15,600 nucleotides of DNA from JBHENC01 sp051000345 (GTDB lineage Bacteria > Acidobacteriota > Blastocatellia > Pyrinomonadales > Pyrinomonadaceae). Under the pieces are notes generated by a model. That model was not told where the DNA came from and searched no databases. It saw only the letters and a program-made list of their open reading frames with translations. Shown here one piece after another: positions 7,563 through 13,590 of the stretch. The stretch covers positions 1 through 15,600 of the forward strand of contig JBPCOJ010000097.1 in the NCBI GenBank assembly GCA_051000345.1, written 5' to 3'. The position numbers were made by a program, and so were the translations under genes. Position 1 is the stretch's first letter. Every line of letters begins with the position of its first letter.

Positions 7563-7874
7563 ATGCGGCGGAGCGTGTTCGCGGGAGCGAGTAAACAATT
7601 GAGCATCAAACAGGAAAAGAAGAAAAAGAAGAAACGCACGGCGCTGGTCATCTGCCGCGACCGCAAGCAATTCTGGACGACGCAGGCGCAGTTCTGGCAA
7701 TGGGTCAGGGAAGGCGTCGTCGTTAAAACACAGGATCAACTGCTGACCGGCGCGTTCCAACGTGAGCACGAAGAATTGATGATCGTCCTGAGCAATACCG
7801 TGCTCGATCTCGCTCATCCCATCCACCTTACCGAAGCGCTGCGTTCACGACGACTGGGGCTTTCAAAAAAGTAA
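7563..7874 (+). CDS. Small basic hypothetical protein downstream of queD
   Basis: A 103-residue protein, not recognised. AAGGAG (7549-7554) lies 8 nt before the ATG, and the gene begins 18 nt after queD, so it is likely real and co-transcribed. The N-terminus holds a lysine-rich run (EKKKKKKR, about 18-25) that could bind nucleic acid or simply be a flexible leader. The rest is compact: a short strand (TALVICRDRKQFW), a Trp/Phe/Gln-rich helix (AQFWQWVREGVVV), LLTGAF, and a C-terminal helix ending in RRLGLSKK. The three Trp and the clean domain look like a folded, conserved protein and not a random frame. The function is unknown, and a role in queuosine synthesis should not be inferred from position alone. 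Confidence 0.75.
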   Translation: MRRSVFAGASKQLSIKQEKKKKKKRTALVICRDRKQFWTTQAQFWQWVREGVVVKTQDQLLTGAFQREHEELMIVLSNTVLDLAHPIHLTEALRSRRLGLSKK

Positions 7875-7945
7875 GCACCTCGTGCGGCGAGAAGCTGAAA
7901 AATGAATGAGCAGAAACGGCTTTGGCGCGAGTGCATAAACCCGCA

Positions 7946-7976
7946 TAGACATCTTCAATCTACTCAAGCATATATG
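7946..7976 (+). promoter_or_regulatory. Candidate sigma-70 promoter of the gmd gene
   Basis: TAGACA (7946-7951, five of six to the -35 consensus) and TATATG (7971-7976, four of six) are separated by 19 bp. The predicted start would leave a leader of about 30 nt before the ATG at 8012. The spacer is longer than ideal, so this is a weak call made by eye. The 137-bp gap after the queD pair supports a new transcription start here. Confidence 0.3.
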
Positions 7977-7978
7977 CT
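7967..7978. repeat. Perfect 12-bp palindrome AGCATATATGCT
   Basis: A perfect dyad in the leader of gmd that covers the candidate -10 element. It could be an operator for a dimeric regulator, or chance in an AT-rich patch. No second copy was noticed in the window. Confidence 0.4.
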
Positions 7979-7998
7979 CGTTGGTACAAAAAGTTTTG

Positions 7999-8005
7999 AA
8001 GAAGG
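7999..8005 (+). promoter_or_regulatory. Shine-Dalgarno site deciding the gmd start
   Basis: AAGAAGG ends directly before an ATG at 8006 but 6 nt before a second in-frame ATG at 8012. Only the second has workable spacing, so the protein should begin MAVTKRALITG. Confidence 0.65.
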
Positions 8006-8011
8006 ATGCGT

Positions 8012-9040
8012 ATGGCTGTGACAAAGCGCGCGTTGATTACAGGCATCGCGGGGCAGGACGGCTCGTATCTCGCGGAAATTCTGTTGGACAAGGGCTATGA
8101 AGTTTTCGGATTGGTGCGGCGTTCGAGTTCGCTTAACCGCAGCCGCATAGACCATCTCACGCAGCCCGCGCCGTCAACAAATAAATCGGGCGCATCGTTA
8201 TCGCGCGGGAGCCTTCGTTTGCTTTACGGAGATATGAATGACGGCTCGTCTTTGCGCCGCATCGTCCGCGAAGTGCAGCCGACGGAGATTTATAATCTTG
8301 CGAGCCAGAGTCATGTGCGCGTGAGTTTTGAGACGCCGGAACAAACCGTGGACGTTAATGCCTTCGGCGTGCTGCGCCTTCTCGAAGCGATCCGCGAAGC
8401 AGGAATCGAGGCGCGCTTTTATCAGGCATCGAGTTCCGAACTATTCGGCAAAACCGAAGCAATGCCGCAGAATGAAACAACCGCCTTTCATCCGCGTTCG
8501 CCTTATGCCTGCGCCAAGCTTTTCGGCTACTGGATCACGATCAATTACCGCGAAGCTTACGGCATGTATGCGGCGAACGGTATTTTATTCAATCATGAAT
8601 CACCACGTCGCGGCGAAAACTTCGTGACGCGCAAGATCACTCTCGGCGCGGCGCGCATTAAGCTTGGCTTGCAGGATCGTTTGACGCTCGGCAATCTGGA
8701 GGCGCGGCGCGATTGGGGCTACGCGCGCGATTACATGGAAGCGGCATGGCTCATGTTGCAGCAGCCTGTGCCGGACGATTACGTGATTGCGACGGGCGAG
8801 ACGCATTCAGTGAAGGAATTTTTAGAGGAAGCGTTCGGCTATCTAGACCTCGATTGGCGGCGATATGTTGAAACGGATGATCGTTATTTGCGCCCGTCGG
8901 AAGTCGATGAAGTGGTGGGCGATGCGGCGAAGGCACGCCGCGTGCTAAATTGGCAGCCGCGCACTTCGTTCCGCGAACTCGTGCGAATGATGGTGGACGC
9001 TGACTTGGCAGCGCTCAAGAATAACGCATCGCAGATTTAA
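8012..9040 (+). CDS. gmd: GDP-mannose 4,6-dehydratase
   Basis: Extended short-chain dehydrogenase/reductase that converts GDP-D-mannose to GDP-4-dehydro-6-deoxy-D-mannose, the precursor of GDP-fucose, GDP-rhamnose and GDP-perosamine for surface glycans. It has 342 residues from the second ATG, near the usual length. The Rossmann motif is GIAGQDG (11-17), then the GMD-typical LVRRSSSLN. The catalytic set is Ser131 and Glu133 in QASSSELFG and Tyr155/Lys159 in YACAK. NHESPRRGENFVTRKI, LGNLEARRDWGYARDY and DYVIATGE are diagnostic of GMD as opposed to other dehydratases. A region around 52-67 (PAPSTNKSGASLSRGS) is a little longer and more polar than I expect. No fucose synthase or RMD reductase is next to it, so the final sugar cannot be told from this window. 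A second nucleotide-sugar gene follows after 103 bp. Confidence 0.95.
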   Translation: MAVTKRALITGIAGQDGSYLAEILLDKGYEVFGLVRRSSSLNRSRIDHLTQPAPSTNKSGASLSRGSLRLLYGDMNDGSSLRRIVREVQPTEIYNLASQSHVRVSFETPEQTVDVNAFGVLRLLEAIREAGIEARFYQASSSELFGKTEAMPQNETTAFHPRSPYACAKLFGYWITINYREAYGMYAANGILFNHESPRRGENFVTRKITLGAARIKLGLQDRLTLGNLEARRDWGYARDYMEAAWLMLQQPVPDDYVIATGETHSVKEFLEEAFGYLDLDWRRYVETDDRYLRPSEVDEVVGDAAKARRVLNWQPRTSFRELVRMMVDADLAALKNNASQI

Positions 9041-9143
9041 TGATTGCTACAATTTTAAGCTAACGCTGTTCAGCGGCGCGACAGATGTAAATTGAAGTGG
9101 TCACGACTCGATCTGACATTCAGCAATTAATACTGAGAAACAC

Positions 9144-10121
9144 ATGAGAATTCTGGTAACCGGCGGCGCGGGCTTTATCGGCTCGCATCTTTGCGAAAGG
9201 CTTTTGCGCGAAGGCCATGACGTAATCTGTCTCGACAACTTTTTTACGGGACGGCGCGAAAATGTTTTTACGCTGCTCGGCAATCCGCGCTTCGAGCTTG
9301 TGCGCCATGACGTGATCGAGCCTATCTTGCTCGAAGTGGATCAGATTTATAATCTGGCGTGTCCAGCGTCGCCCGTTCATTACCAGTACAATCCGGTGAA
9401 GACCGTCAAGACGAGCGTAATGGGCATGATAAATATGCTCGGCCTCGCCAAACGCGTGCGTGCGCGGATACTTCAGGCTTCGACATCGGAAGTTTACGGC
9501 GACCCGGAAGTGCATCCGCAGCCGGAAACATATTGGGGAAATGTAAATCCTATCGGGATTCGGTCATGCTACGACGAAGGCAAGCGCATCGCCGAAACCT
9601 TGATGATGGATTACCACCGGCAGAACAGTGTTGACACACGCATCGTGCGTATCTTCAATACATACGGCCCGCGTATGCAGGAAGGCGACGGGCGCGTGGT
9701 TTCCAATTTCATCGTGCAGGCACTGAAGGGCGAGGAATTGACGCTCTACGGCGCGGGGGAGCAGACGCGCTCTTTTTGTTACGTTGATGATTTAGTCGAA
9801 GGTCTGATCCGTTTGATGAACACGGAAGGAGTGCATGATCCGGTTAATATAGGAAATCCGAATGAGTTTACGATCCGTGAATTAGCCGGAGAAGTAGCAA
9901 AGATTTGCGGTTCGGAAGTTCGCATTAAATATATGCCGCTGCCGCCGGATGATCCCAGACAACGCAAGCCCGACATCTCGCGCGCGCGGGAATTATTGAA
10001 TTGGAATCCGACCATAGAATTGCGCGAAGGCTTGGCGCGAACCGTTTCATACTTCGCCGAACGCCTCACGAAAAACACGGATGCAGCACAGTCAGTTGCC
10101 GCATCGCAAGGCGAATCCTGA
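9144..10121 (+). CDS. uxs: UDP-glucuronate decarboxylase (UDP-xylose synthase)
   Basis: NAD-dependent extended SDR enzyme that decarboxylates UDP-glucuronate to UDP-xylose. It has 325 residues, which fits the soluble bacterial form without the membrane anchor of eukaryotic UXS. Features are the Rossmann GGAGFIG (7-13), LDNFFTGRREN, the UXS-typical YNLACPASPVHYQ followed by NPVKTVKT, the catalytic TSEVYGDP (Thr114, Glu116), GIRSCYDEGKR with Tyr143 and Lys147, IFNTYGPRM, and RSFCYVDDLV. The SCYDEGKR form and PASPVHYQ separate this subgroup from UDP-galactose epimerases and dTDP-glucose dehydratases. The last about 15 residues are polar and not conserved. Together with the preceding gmd it suggests a local polysaccharide-precursor cluster, though no glycosyltransferase is in view. 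Only a weak ribosome binding site (GAGAAA) precedes the ATG. Confidence 0.93.
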   Translation: MRILVTGGAGFIGSHLCERLLREGHDVICLDNFFTGRRENVFTLLGNPRFELVRHDVIEPILLEVDQIYNLACPASPVHYQYNPVKTVKTSVMGMINMLGLAKRVRARILQASTSEVYGDPEVHPQPETYWGNVNPIGIRSCYDEGKRIAETLMMDYHRQNSVDTRIVRIFNTYGPRMQEGDGRVVSNFIVQALKGEELTLYGAGEQTRSFCYVDDLVEGLIRLMNTEGVHDPVNIGNPNEFTIRELAGEVAKICGSEVRIKYMPLPPDDPRQRKPDISRARELLNWNPTIELREGLARTVSYFAERLTKNTDAAQSVAASQGES

Positions 10122-10144
10122 GATAATACGGGATCGCCTTCGCG
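10105..10144 (+). terminator. Possible hairpin terminator overlapping the uxs stop codon
   Basis: CGCAAGGCGAATCC and GGATCGCCTTCGCG form a stem of about 13 bp with two single-base bulges and a 12-nt loop that holds the TGA stop. It lies between convergent genes, where a terminator is expected. No T-tract follows, so it may be only a 3'-end stabilising hairpin. Confidence 0.3.
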
Positions 10145-10172
10145 CCTATTCGCAAACGCCGAATCTTCATTA

Positions 10173-10200
10173 CGGCTTAACCGCACTTCATCGCAAGCCG
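10173..10200. repeat. Short inverted repeat in the convergent gap
   Basis: CGGCTT (10173-10178) and AAGCCG (10195-10200) face each other across 16 nt, in the 98 bp between the convergent uxs and response-regulator genes. It lacks a T-tract on either strand and could be part of a bidirectional 3' end or chance. Confidence 0.2.
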
Positions 10201-10219
10201 CTATAAAACAACGAATCGT

Positions 10220-11608
10220 TTAAGACGCGACGAGCGCAGGCACGTCTATGCGGTACTTTCTGATTTTGCTGTAGAGGCGCGGGCGGTAGATGCCAAGTAG
10301 ATTGGCCGCCGCTTGTTTATTACCGCCGGTTCTTTGCAGCGTTTTTTCGATAACGAGTTTTTCGATGTCTTCGAGCGTCATATTGGGCGGCACGTCCCAT
10401 CCGTTCGGCTGCGCTGCGCCTTCGGGTATCGTGCCGTTATCGAAAGGCAAATCCTGCGGCTCGATCTTGCTGCCTTTAGCAAGAAGCACGGCGCGCTCGA
10501 TGACGTTTTGCAGTTCACGCACGTTGCCCGGCCACTGATGCGCGAACAGGCGTTGATAGGCAGACTGCGAAATTCCCGTGATCGGGCGTTCGTACTTGCG
10601 CGCGTACTCGCGCAAAAAATGGTCTGTTAAAAGTTGAATGTCTTCGGTTCTTTCACGAAGCGGCGGAACGTGAATCGTAATCGTGGAAATTCGATAGAAA
10701 AGGTCGTCGCGCAGATTGCCGTCGCGTATGGCATCGGCGGGCGGGCGATTGGTGGAAGAGATAAGGCGAAAATCCACAGGGTGCGTTTTTTCCGAACCGA
10801 CTTTGCGGTAACTGCGTTCCTGCAACACACGCAAAAGTTTCGGCTGCAATTCAACCGGCATCTCGGCGATTTCGTCCAAGAGCAGCGAGCCGCCCGCCGC
10901 GTGCTGCACGAGTCCTTCCTTGTCCGCGTGCGCGCCCGTGAATGCGCCCTTCGTGTGGCCGAAGAGTTCAGATTCGATTAATTCTTTGGGAAGCGCGGCG
11001 CAGTTGACTTTGATAAAAGCTTTTTTAGTGCGCAGGGAATTGTAGTGGATGGCGTTGGCGATTAATTCTTTGCCGGTTCCCGATTCGCCGACGATCAAAA
11101 CATTGGCGTCGGATTTAGCGACGGATTCGATGGTTTCGTAAATCATCTGCATCTGCTTGGACGCGCCGATGATATTGAAATACTCCGCGCGCGTCGAAAG
11201 CTGGCGGCGCATACTTTCCGTTTCCGCCATCAACTCCCTGCGCTCCAGAGCCTTTTCGACGAGCGGGTGCATCTGCTCGAAATCGAAGGGCTTTTCGACA
11301 AAATAAAACGCGCCCGCTTTGGTCGCTTCAACGGCGCGCGCCACCGTGCCGTAGCCCGTGACGACGATCACTTCCGTTGCCGGGCGCGCGTCCTTCATGT
11401 GCCGCAGCACGGAGATGCCGTCCATATCCGGCAACTGCAAATCGCAAATAGCGAGTTGGTGGCCGCCGCGATCAAAAAGCTCTATCGCTTCGGCTCCAGT
11501 GGCGGCGATGTCCACCGTGTAGCCTTCTTCGACTAAATTTTGTTTGAGCGAATCGGCCATCATCGGCTCGTCGTCGATGACCAGAATACGTGCATCTTTG
11601 TGTTCCAC
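10220..11608 (-). CDS. NtrC-class sigma-54-dependent response regulator
   Basis: Response regulator that, once phosphorylated, drives open-complex formation by sigma-54 RNA polymerase. With the GTG start at 11608 it has 462 residues in three domains. The receiver (about 5-120) has acidic residues in VIDDEP, phospho-acceptor Asp56 (ICDLQLPDMDG) and Lys106 (VEKPF). The AAA+ domain (about 145-370) has Walker A GESGTGKE (174-181), the sigma-54 contact loop GAFTGA (221-226), Walker B LLLDEIAEM and the NLRDDLFYRI and WPGNVRELQN motifs. A C-terminal Fis-type helix-turn-helix (GGNKQAAANLLGIYRPRLYSKI) follows. All key residues are present, so it should be active. The frame extends to a GTG at 11638, but AGGAG fits the later GTG and the N-terminus then matches the family. 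The upstream kinase-like gene is on the same strand, 134 nt away, and is the likely partner. The target promoters are unknown. Confidence 0.95.
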   Translation of the reverse strand: MEHKDARILVIDDEPMMADSLKQNLVEEGYTVDIAATGAEAIELFDRGGHQLAICDLQLPDMDGISVLRHMKDARPATEVIVVTGYGTVARAVEATKAGAFYFVEKPFDFEQMHPLVEKALERRELMAETESMRRQLSTRAEYFNIIGASKQMQMIYETIESVAKSDANVLIVGESGTGKELIANAIHYNSLRTKKAFIKVNCAALPKELIESELFGHTKGAFTGAHADKEGLVQHAAGGSLLLDEIAEMPVELQPKLLRVLQERSYRKVGSEKTHPVDFRLISSTNRPPADAIRDGNLRDDLFYRISTITIHVPPLRERTEDIQLLTDHFLREYARKYERPITGISQSAYQRLFAHQWPGNVRELQNVIERAVLLAKGSKIEPQDLPFDNGTIPEGAAQPNGWDVPPNMTLEDIEKLVIEKTLQRTGGNKQAAANLLGIYRPRLYSKIRKYRIDVPALVAS

Positions 11609-11618
11609 TTCTGCTTTG

Positions 11619-11623
11619 CTCCT
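11619..11623 (-). promoter_or_regulatory. Shine-Dalgarno site deciding the NtrC-class regulator start
   Basis: On the minus strand AGGAG is followed after 10 nt by GTG at 11608-11606. The upstream GTG at 11638 has no comparable site, so the protein most likely begins MEHKDARILVIDDEP. Confidence 0.55.
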
Positions 11624-11742
11624 CGGAAAAGCAACCACTGCTGCTCGTGTGTCGGGATTTATAAGAACATTTCAGGTAAAGATTATTTCGTTCAAGCTAT
11701 TTGACGGAATTGCGAGAGAGTTTGCCTTCATCGTGAGCGCTT

Positions 11743-12423
11743 TTATTCGGGCGTGAGCGGCAAACGAACGCGCCAGACATTCGCCTCCGCTTCGGTTGCG
11801 CCGTCGTGCGCTTCGATTATTTTAGCGGCGAGAGACATGCGAAGCCCGTTGCTTCCGGCAAAGGAATGAAACGGGTCGCCCTCCGTTGTCGAAACGCCGC
11901 GCCATTCGACGACAATTTGCGCCGCCGCACCTTCCGCGCGTTGATCCTGCCGCAAATTAACCAATAGAGAATCGGAATCATCGCTTCCAGCGGGGCGCGT
12001 GCTCAACGCAATGAAGGTAATCGTTTGCAGTGCTTCGGCGATGGCTGCCGTGTCGAAATCGCCTGTCAGGATGTCTGCTTCCGGCTCGAAACGCACGACT
12101 GCGCCCGGCTGCTCGGCTGTTAAAACCGTATTCATTATCTTCACGAGGTTCGTGTGCGGCTGCTTGCGCAGTTCGATAGGGCGACCGTAGCGCACGAGCA
12201 CGGTCATATCGTTGGCGGCGCGTTCCAGCCCGCCGATCAATTTGCCGATTGTCTCTTGCTCGTCCGTCGGGCGCTCGCTCTTTTCCATGCGCTTGCGCAA
12301 AAACGTGGCATAGAGTTTGAGACCGTTAAGCTGATTTTTCAAATCATGGACGATTTGCACGGACGCGCGGCCGAGCGTCTGCAATGTCGCAGCATCCTGT
12401 GAATCCGATGTTAATTGCTTCAT
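11743..12423 (-). CDS. Soluble histidine kinase homologue with degenerate ATP-binding domain
   Basis: A 226-residue cytosolic protein with no membrane segment and no sensor domain. The N-terminal dimerisation helix carries a clear H-box, SVQIVHDLKNQLNGLK, with His26, of the HDLKN type. The C-terminal part ends with a recognisable F-box and G2-like stretch (GDPFHSF, then GSNGLRMSLAAKIIEAHDG), so the fold is HATPase_c-like. Two ATP-site elements are poor: the N-box position (AEALQTITFIALS) lacks the usual NLxxNA asparagines, and the DxGxG of G1 is replaced by VVEWRG. Autophosphorylation is therefore doubtful. It may work as a phosphatase, a phosphotransfer dimer or an accessory protein to another kinase. 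It lies upstream of the NtrC-class gene on the same strand and diverges from a second two-component operon. No clear ribosome binding site precedes the ATG. Confidence 0.85.
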   Translation of the reverse strand: MKQLTSDSQDAATLQTLGRASVQIVHDLKNQLNGLKLYATFLRKRMEKSERPTDEQETIGKLIGGLERAANDMTVLVRYGRPIELRKQPHTNLVKIMNTVLTAEQPGAVVRFEPEADILTGDFDTAAIAEALQTITFIALSTRPAGSDDSDSLLVNLRQDQRAEGAAAQIVVEWRGVSTTEGDPFHSFAGSNGLRMSLAAKIIEAHDGATEAEANVWRVRLPLTPE

Positions 12424-12520
12424 TTGTTCGCAAGCTGAATCGCCGGAGTGCTCTTAGGCCGCTTGTCTCCGACGGCGAAAATCGAATTGCGTGTATGAAT
12501 TAAGCCCAAAGAAAACGAAA

Positions 12521-12549
12521 TTTAGTGTTGTGTTTCGATGCGATATATT
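12521..12549 (+). promoter_or_regulatory. Candidate promoter for the rightward signalling operon
   Basis: TTTAGT (12521-12526) and TATATT (12544-12549, five of six to consensus) are 17 bp apart in the 234-bp spacer between the divergent kinase-like and response-regulator genes. The -35 is weak. It would leave a leader of about 100 nt before the ATG at 12658. No convincing leftward promoter or sigma-54 (GG-N10-GC) element was found by eye in this spacer. Confidence 0.3.
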
Positions 12550-12657
12550 AGCAAAAAAGCTTACCGTATGCTAGTCATGCGCCGCCTGCTGCAAACATCG
12601 GAAAGATAAACGTCAATCGCTTTAAGAATACTTTAGCGCGCCGGATAAAGGACGGTA

Positions 12658-13041
12658 ATGGACGAGAAAATCAGCCAGAAGGTAATGGTGGTCGAAGATT
12701 TCGAGGATAATCGTTTTATGATGAGGCGATTACTGGAAATGAGCGGCTACTCAGTAGTCGAAGCGATGAACGGCGAGGAAGCCGTCGAAATTGCGCGGCG
12801 CGAACAGCCCAATTTGATCTTGATGGATTTGAGTTTGCCGCTTTTGGACGGGCTTGCCGCGACGCGACGGATACGCCAGCACGCAGAACTGCGCGATGTG
12901 CCGATTGTCGCCGTCTCCGCGCACGACACGGCGGATTTTCACGCCGACGCGCTTGCCGCAGGCTGCAACGACTACGTCACCAAGCCGATTGACTTCGACC
13001 AACTAGAAACTCTTTTAACGCGCCTGCTGCCGAAAAAATAG
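12658..13041 (+). CDS. Single-domain response regulator (CheY-like receiver)
   Basis: A 127-residue stand-alone receiver without an output domain. It has the acidic pair Glu13/Asp14 (VVEDFEDN), phospho-acceptor Asp57 (LILMDLSLPLLDG), Ser87 (VAVSAHD) and Lys109 (YVTKPIDF), so the phosphorylation site is complete. AAAGGA (12647-12652) is 5 nt before the ATG. Lacking a DNA-binding domain, it must act through protein contacts or as a relay intermediate. The form, with LEMSGYSVVEAMNGEEA and KPIDFDQLETLL, resembles receivers that pair with hybrid kinases or phosphorelays. An RsbRD-N-like gene starts 24 nt downstream and a large kinase after that, all on the same strand, which makes a three-gene signalling operon. 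The kinase in this operon is the obvious candidate donor, but this is inferred from position. Confidence 0.93.
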   Translation: MDEKISQKVMVVEDFEDNRFMMRRLLEMSGYSVVEAMNGEEAVEIARREQPNLILMDLSLPLLDGLAATRRIRQHAELRDVPIVAVSAHDTADFHADALAAGCNDYVTKPIDFDQLETLLTRLLPKK

Positions 13042-13065
13042 AGCACAGGGAAGTCACAGCCTGCT

Positions 13066-13590
13066 ATGCCGGATCGTTTCGCAACTCTCATTGGAAAGCA
13101 TGAGGAACCGATAATCCGTTCGTTTGCCGACGAAATATACAATGACCGGCAAACGGATTTGCCGTTGTCGCTTTCCTATGAGCAGCTTATTAACTTTCTG
13201 CCGGATTTTTTAGACGATCTGGCGCGCCTTCTCGATACGAAAGCAAGCGACGATGAAATGTTTGAAGCAGCCAGACGCCTGCGTTCGCACGCGCAAGTGC
13301 GTTTTCATCAAGGCGTGCTCCTTGACGAGGTCGCGCGCGAGTTGACGGTGTTCCGCCGCGTCTTCAGCGATTTTTTGTGTCGTGAAGGCAGCGACGGGAA
13401 ACAGGAAGACGCCTCGGAAATGTGCTCGGCGCTGTGTCTGGCAAACCGGTTCGTCGATGAACTGATTGTGCAGGCAATGGTCGTTTATGCCGCGAGTATG
13501 CGCCCGCCGGTTAAGACTAGAAACTCCATCTGGCCGCCGCCGCGCCGCCGCAAATCGGATTTTGTGGAAAACGGTGGTGAGCCGCAGTGA
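13066..13590 (+). CDS. Stand-alone RsbRD N-terminal-domain-like protein
   Basis: A 174-residue, all-helical cytosolic protein. The central part (RLRSHAQVRFHQGVLLDEVA, then RELTVFRRVFSDFL) matches my memory of the RsbRD_N family, a globin-like helical domain found at the N-terminus of RsbR-type stressosome proteins, where it senses signals. The early PLSLSYEQLINFLPDFLDDL also fits. Here the domain stands alone: no STAS domain follows, and the tail (about 146-174) is a Pro/Arg-rich disordered stretch. Its stop codon overlaps the GTG of the next gene (GTGA at 13587-13590), so it should be made in step with the large histidine kinase. The Shine-Dalgarno at 13066 is poor (AGGGAAG about 12 nt upstream). 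I infer a sensory or adaptor role in this operon. The family call is by motif memory only. Confidence 0.75.
   Translation: MPDRFATLIGKHEEPIIRSFADEIYNDRQTDLPLSLSYEQLINFLPDFLDDLARLLDTKASDDEMFEAARRLRSHAQVRFHQGVLLDEVARELTVFRRVFSDFLCREGSDGKQEDASEMCSALCLANRFVDELIVQAMVVYAASMRPPVKTRNSIWPPPRRRKSDFVENGGEPQ

Noticed and set aside
7110..7826. Long minus-strand open frame (238 codons) opposite queD and the small gene
   Set aside because: It spans two sense genes that have clear motifs and ribosome binding sites. The antisense product is low-complexity in character and unrecognisable.
7876..7892. CTCG-TGCGG-CGAG hairpin after the small queD-linked gene
   Set aside because: A 4-bp stem with no T-tract, within chance expectation.
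9061..9130. Short dyad CGCTGTTCAGCG and promoter-like hexamers in the gmd-uxs gap
   Set aside because: The loop is too small for a stable hairpin, and no -35/-10 pair with good spacing and matches could be found.
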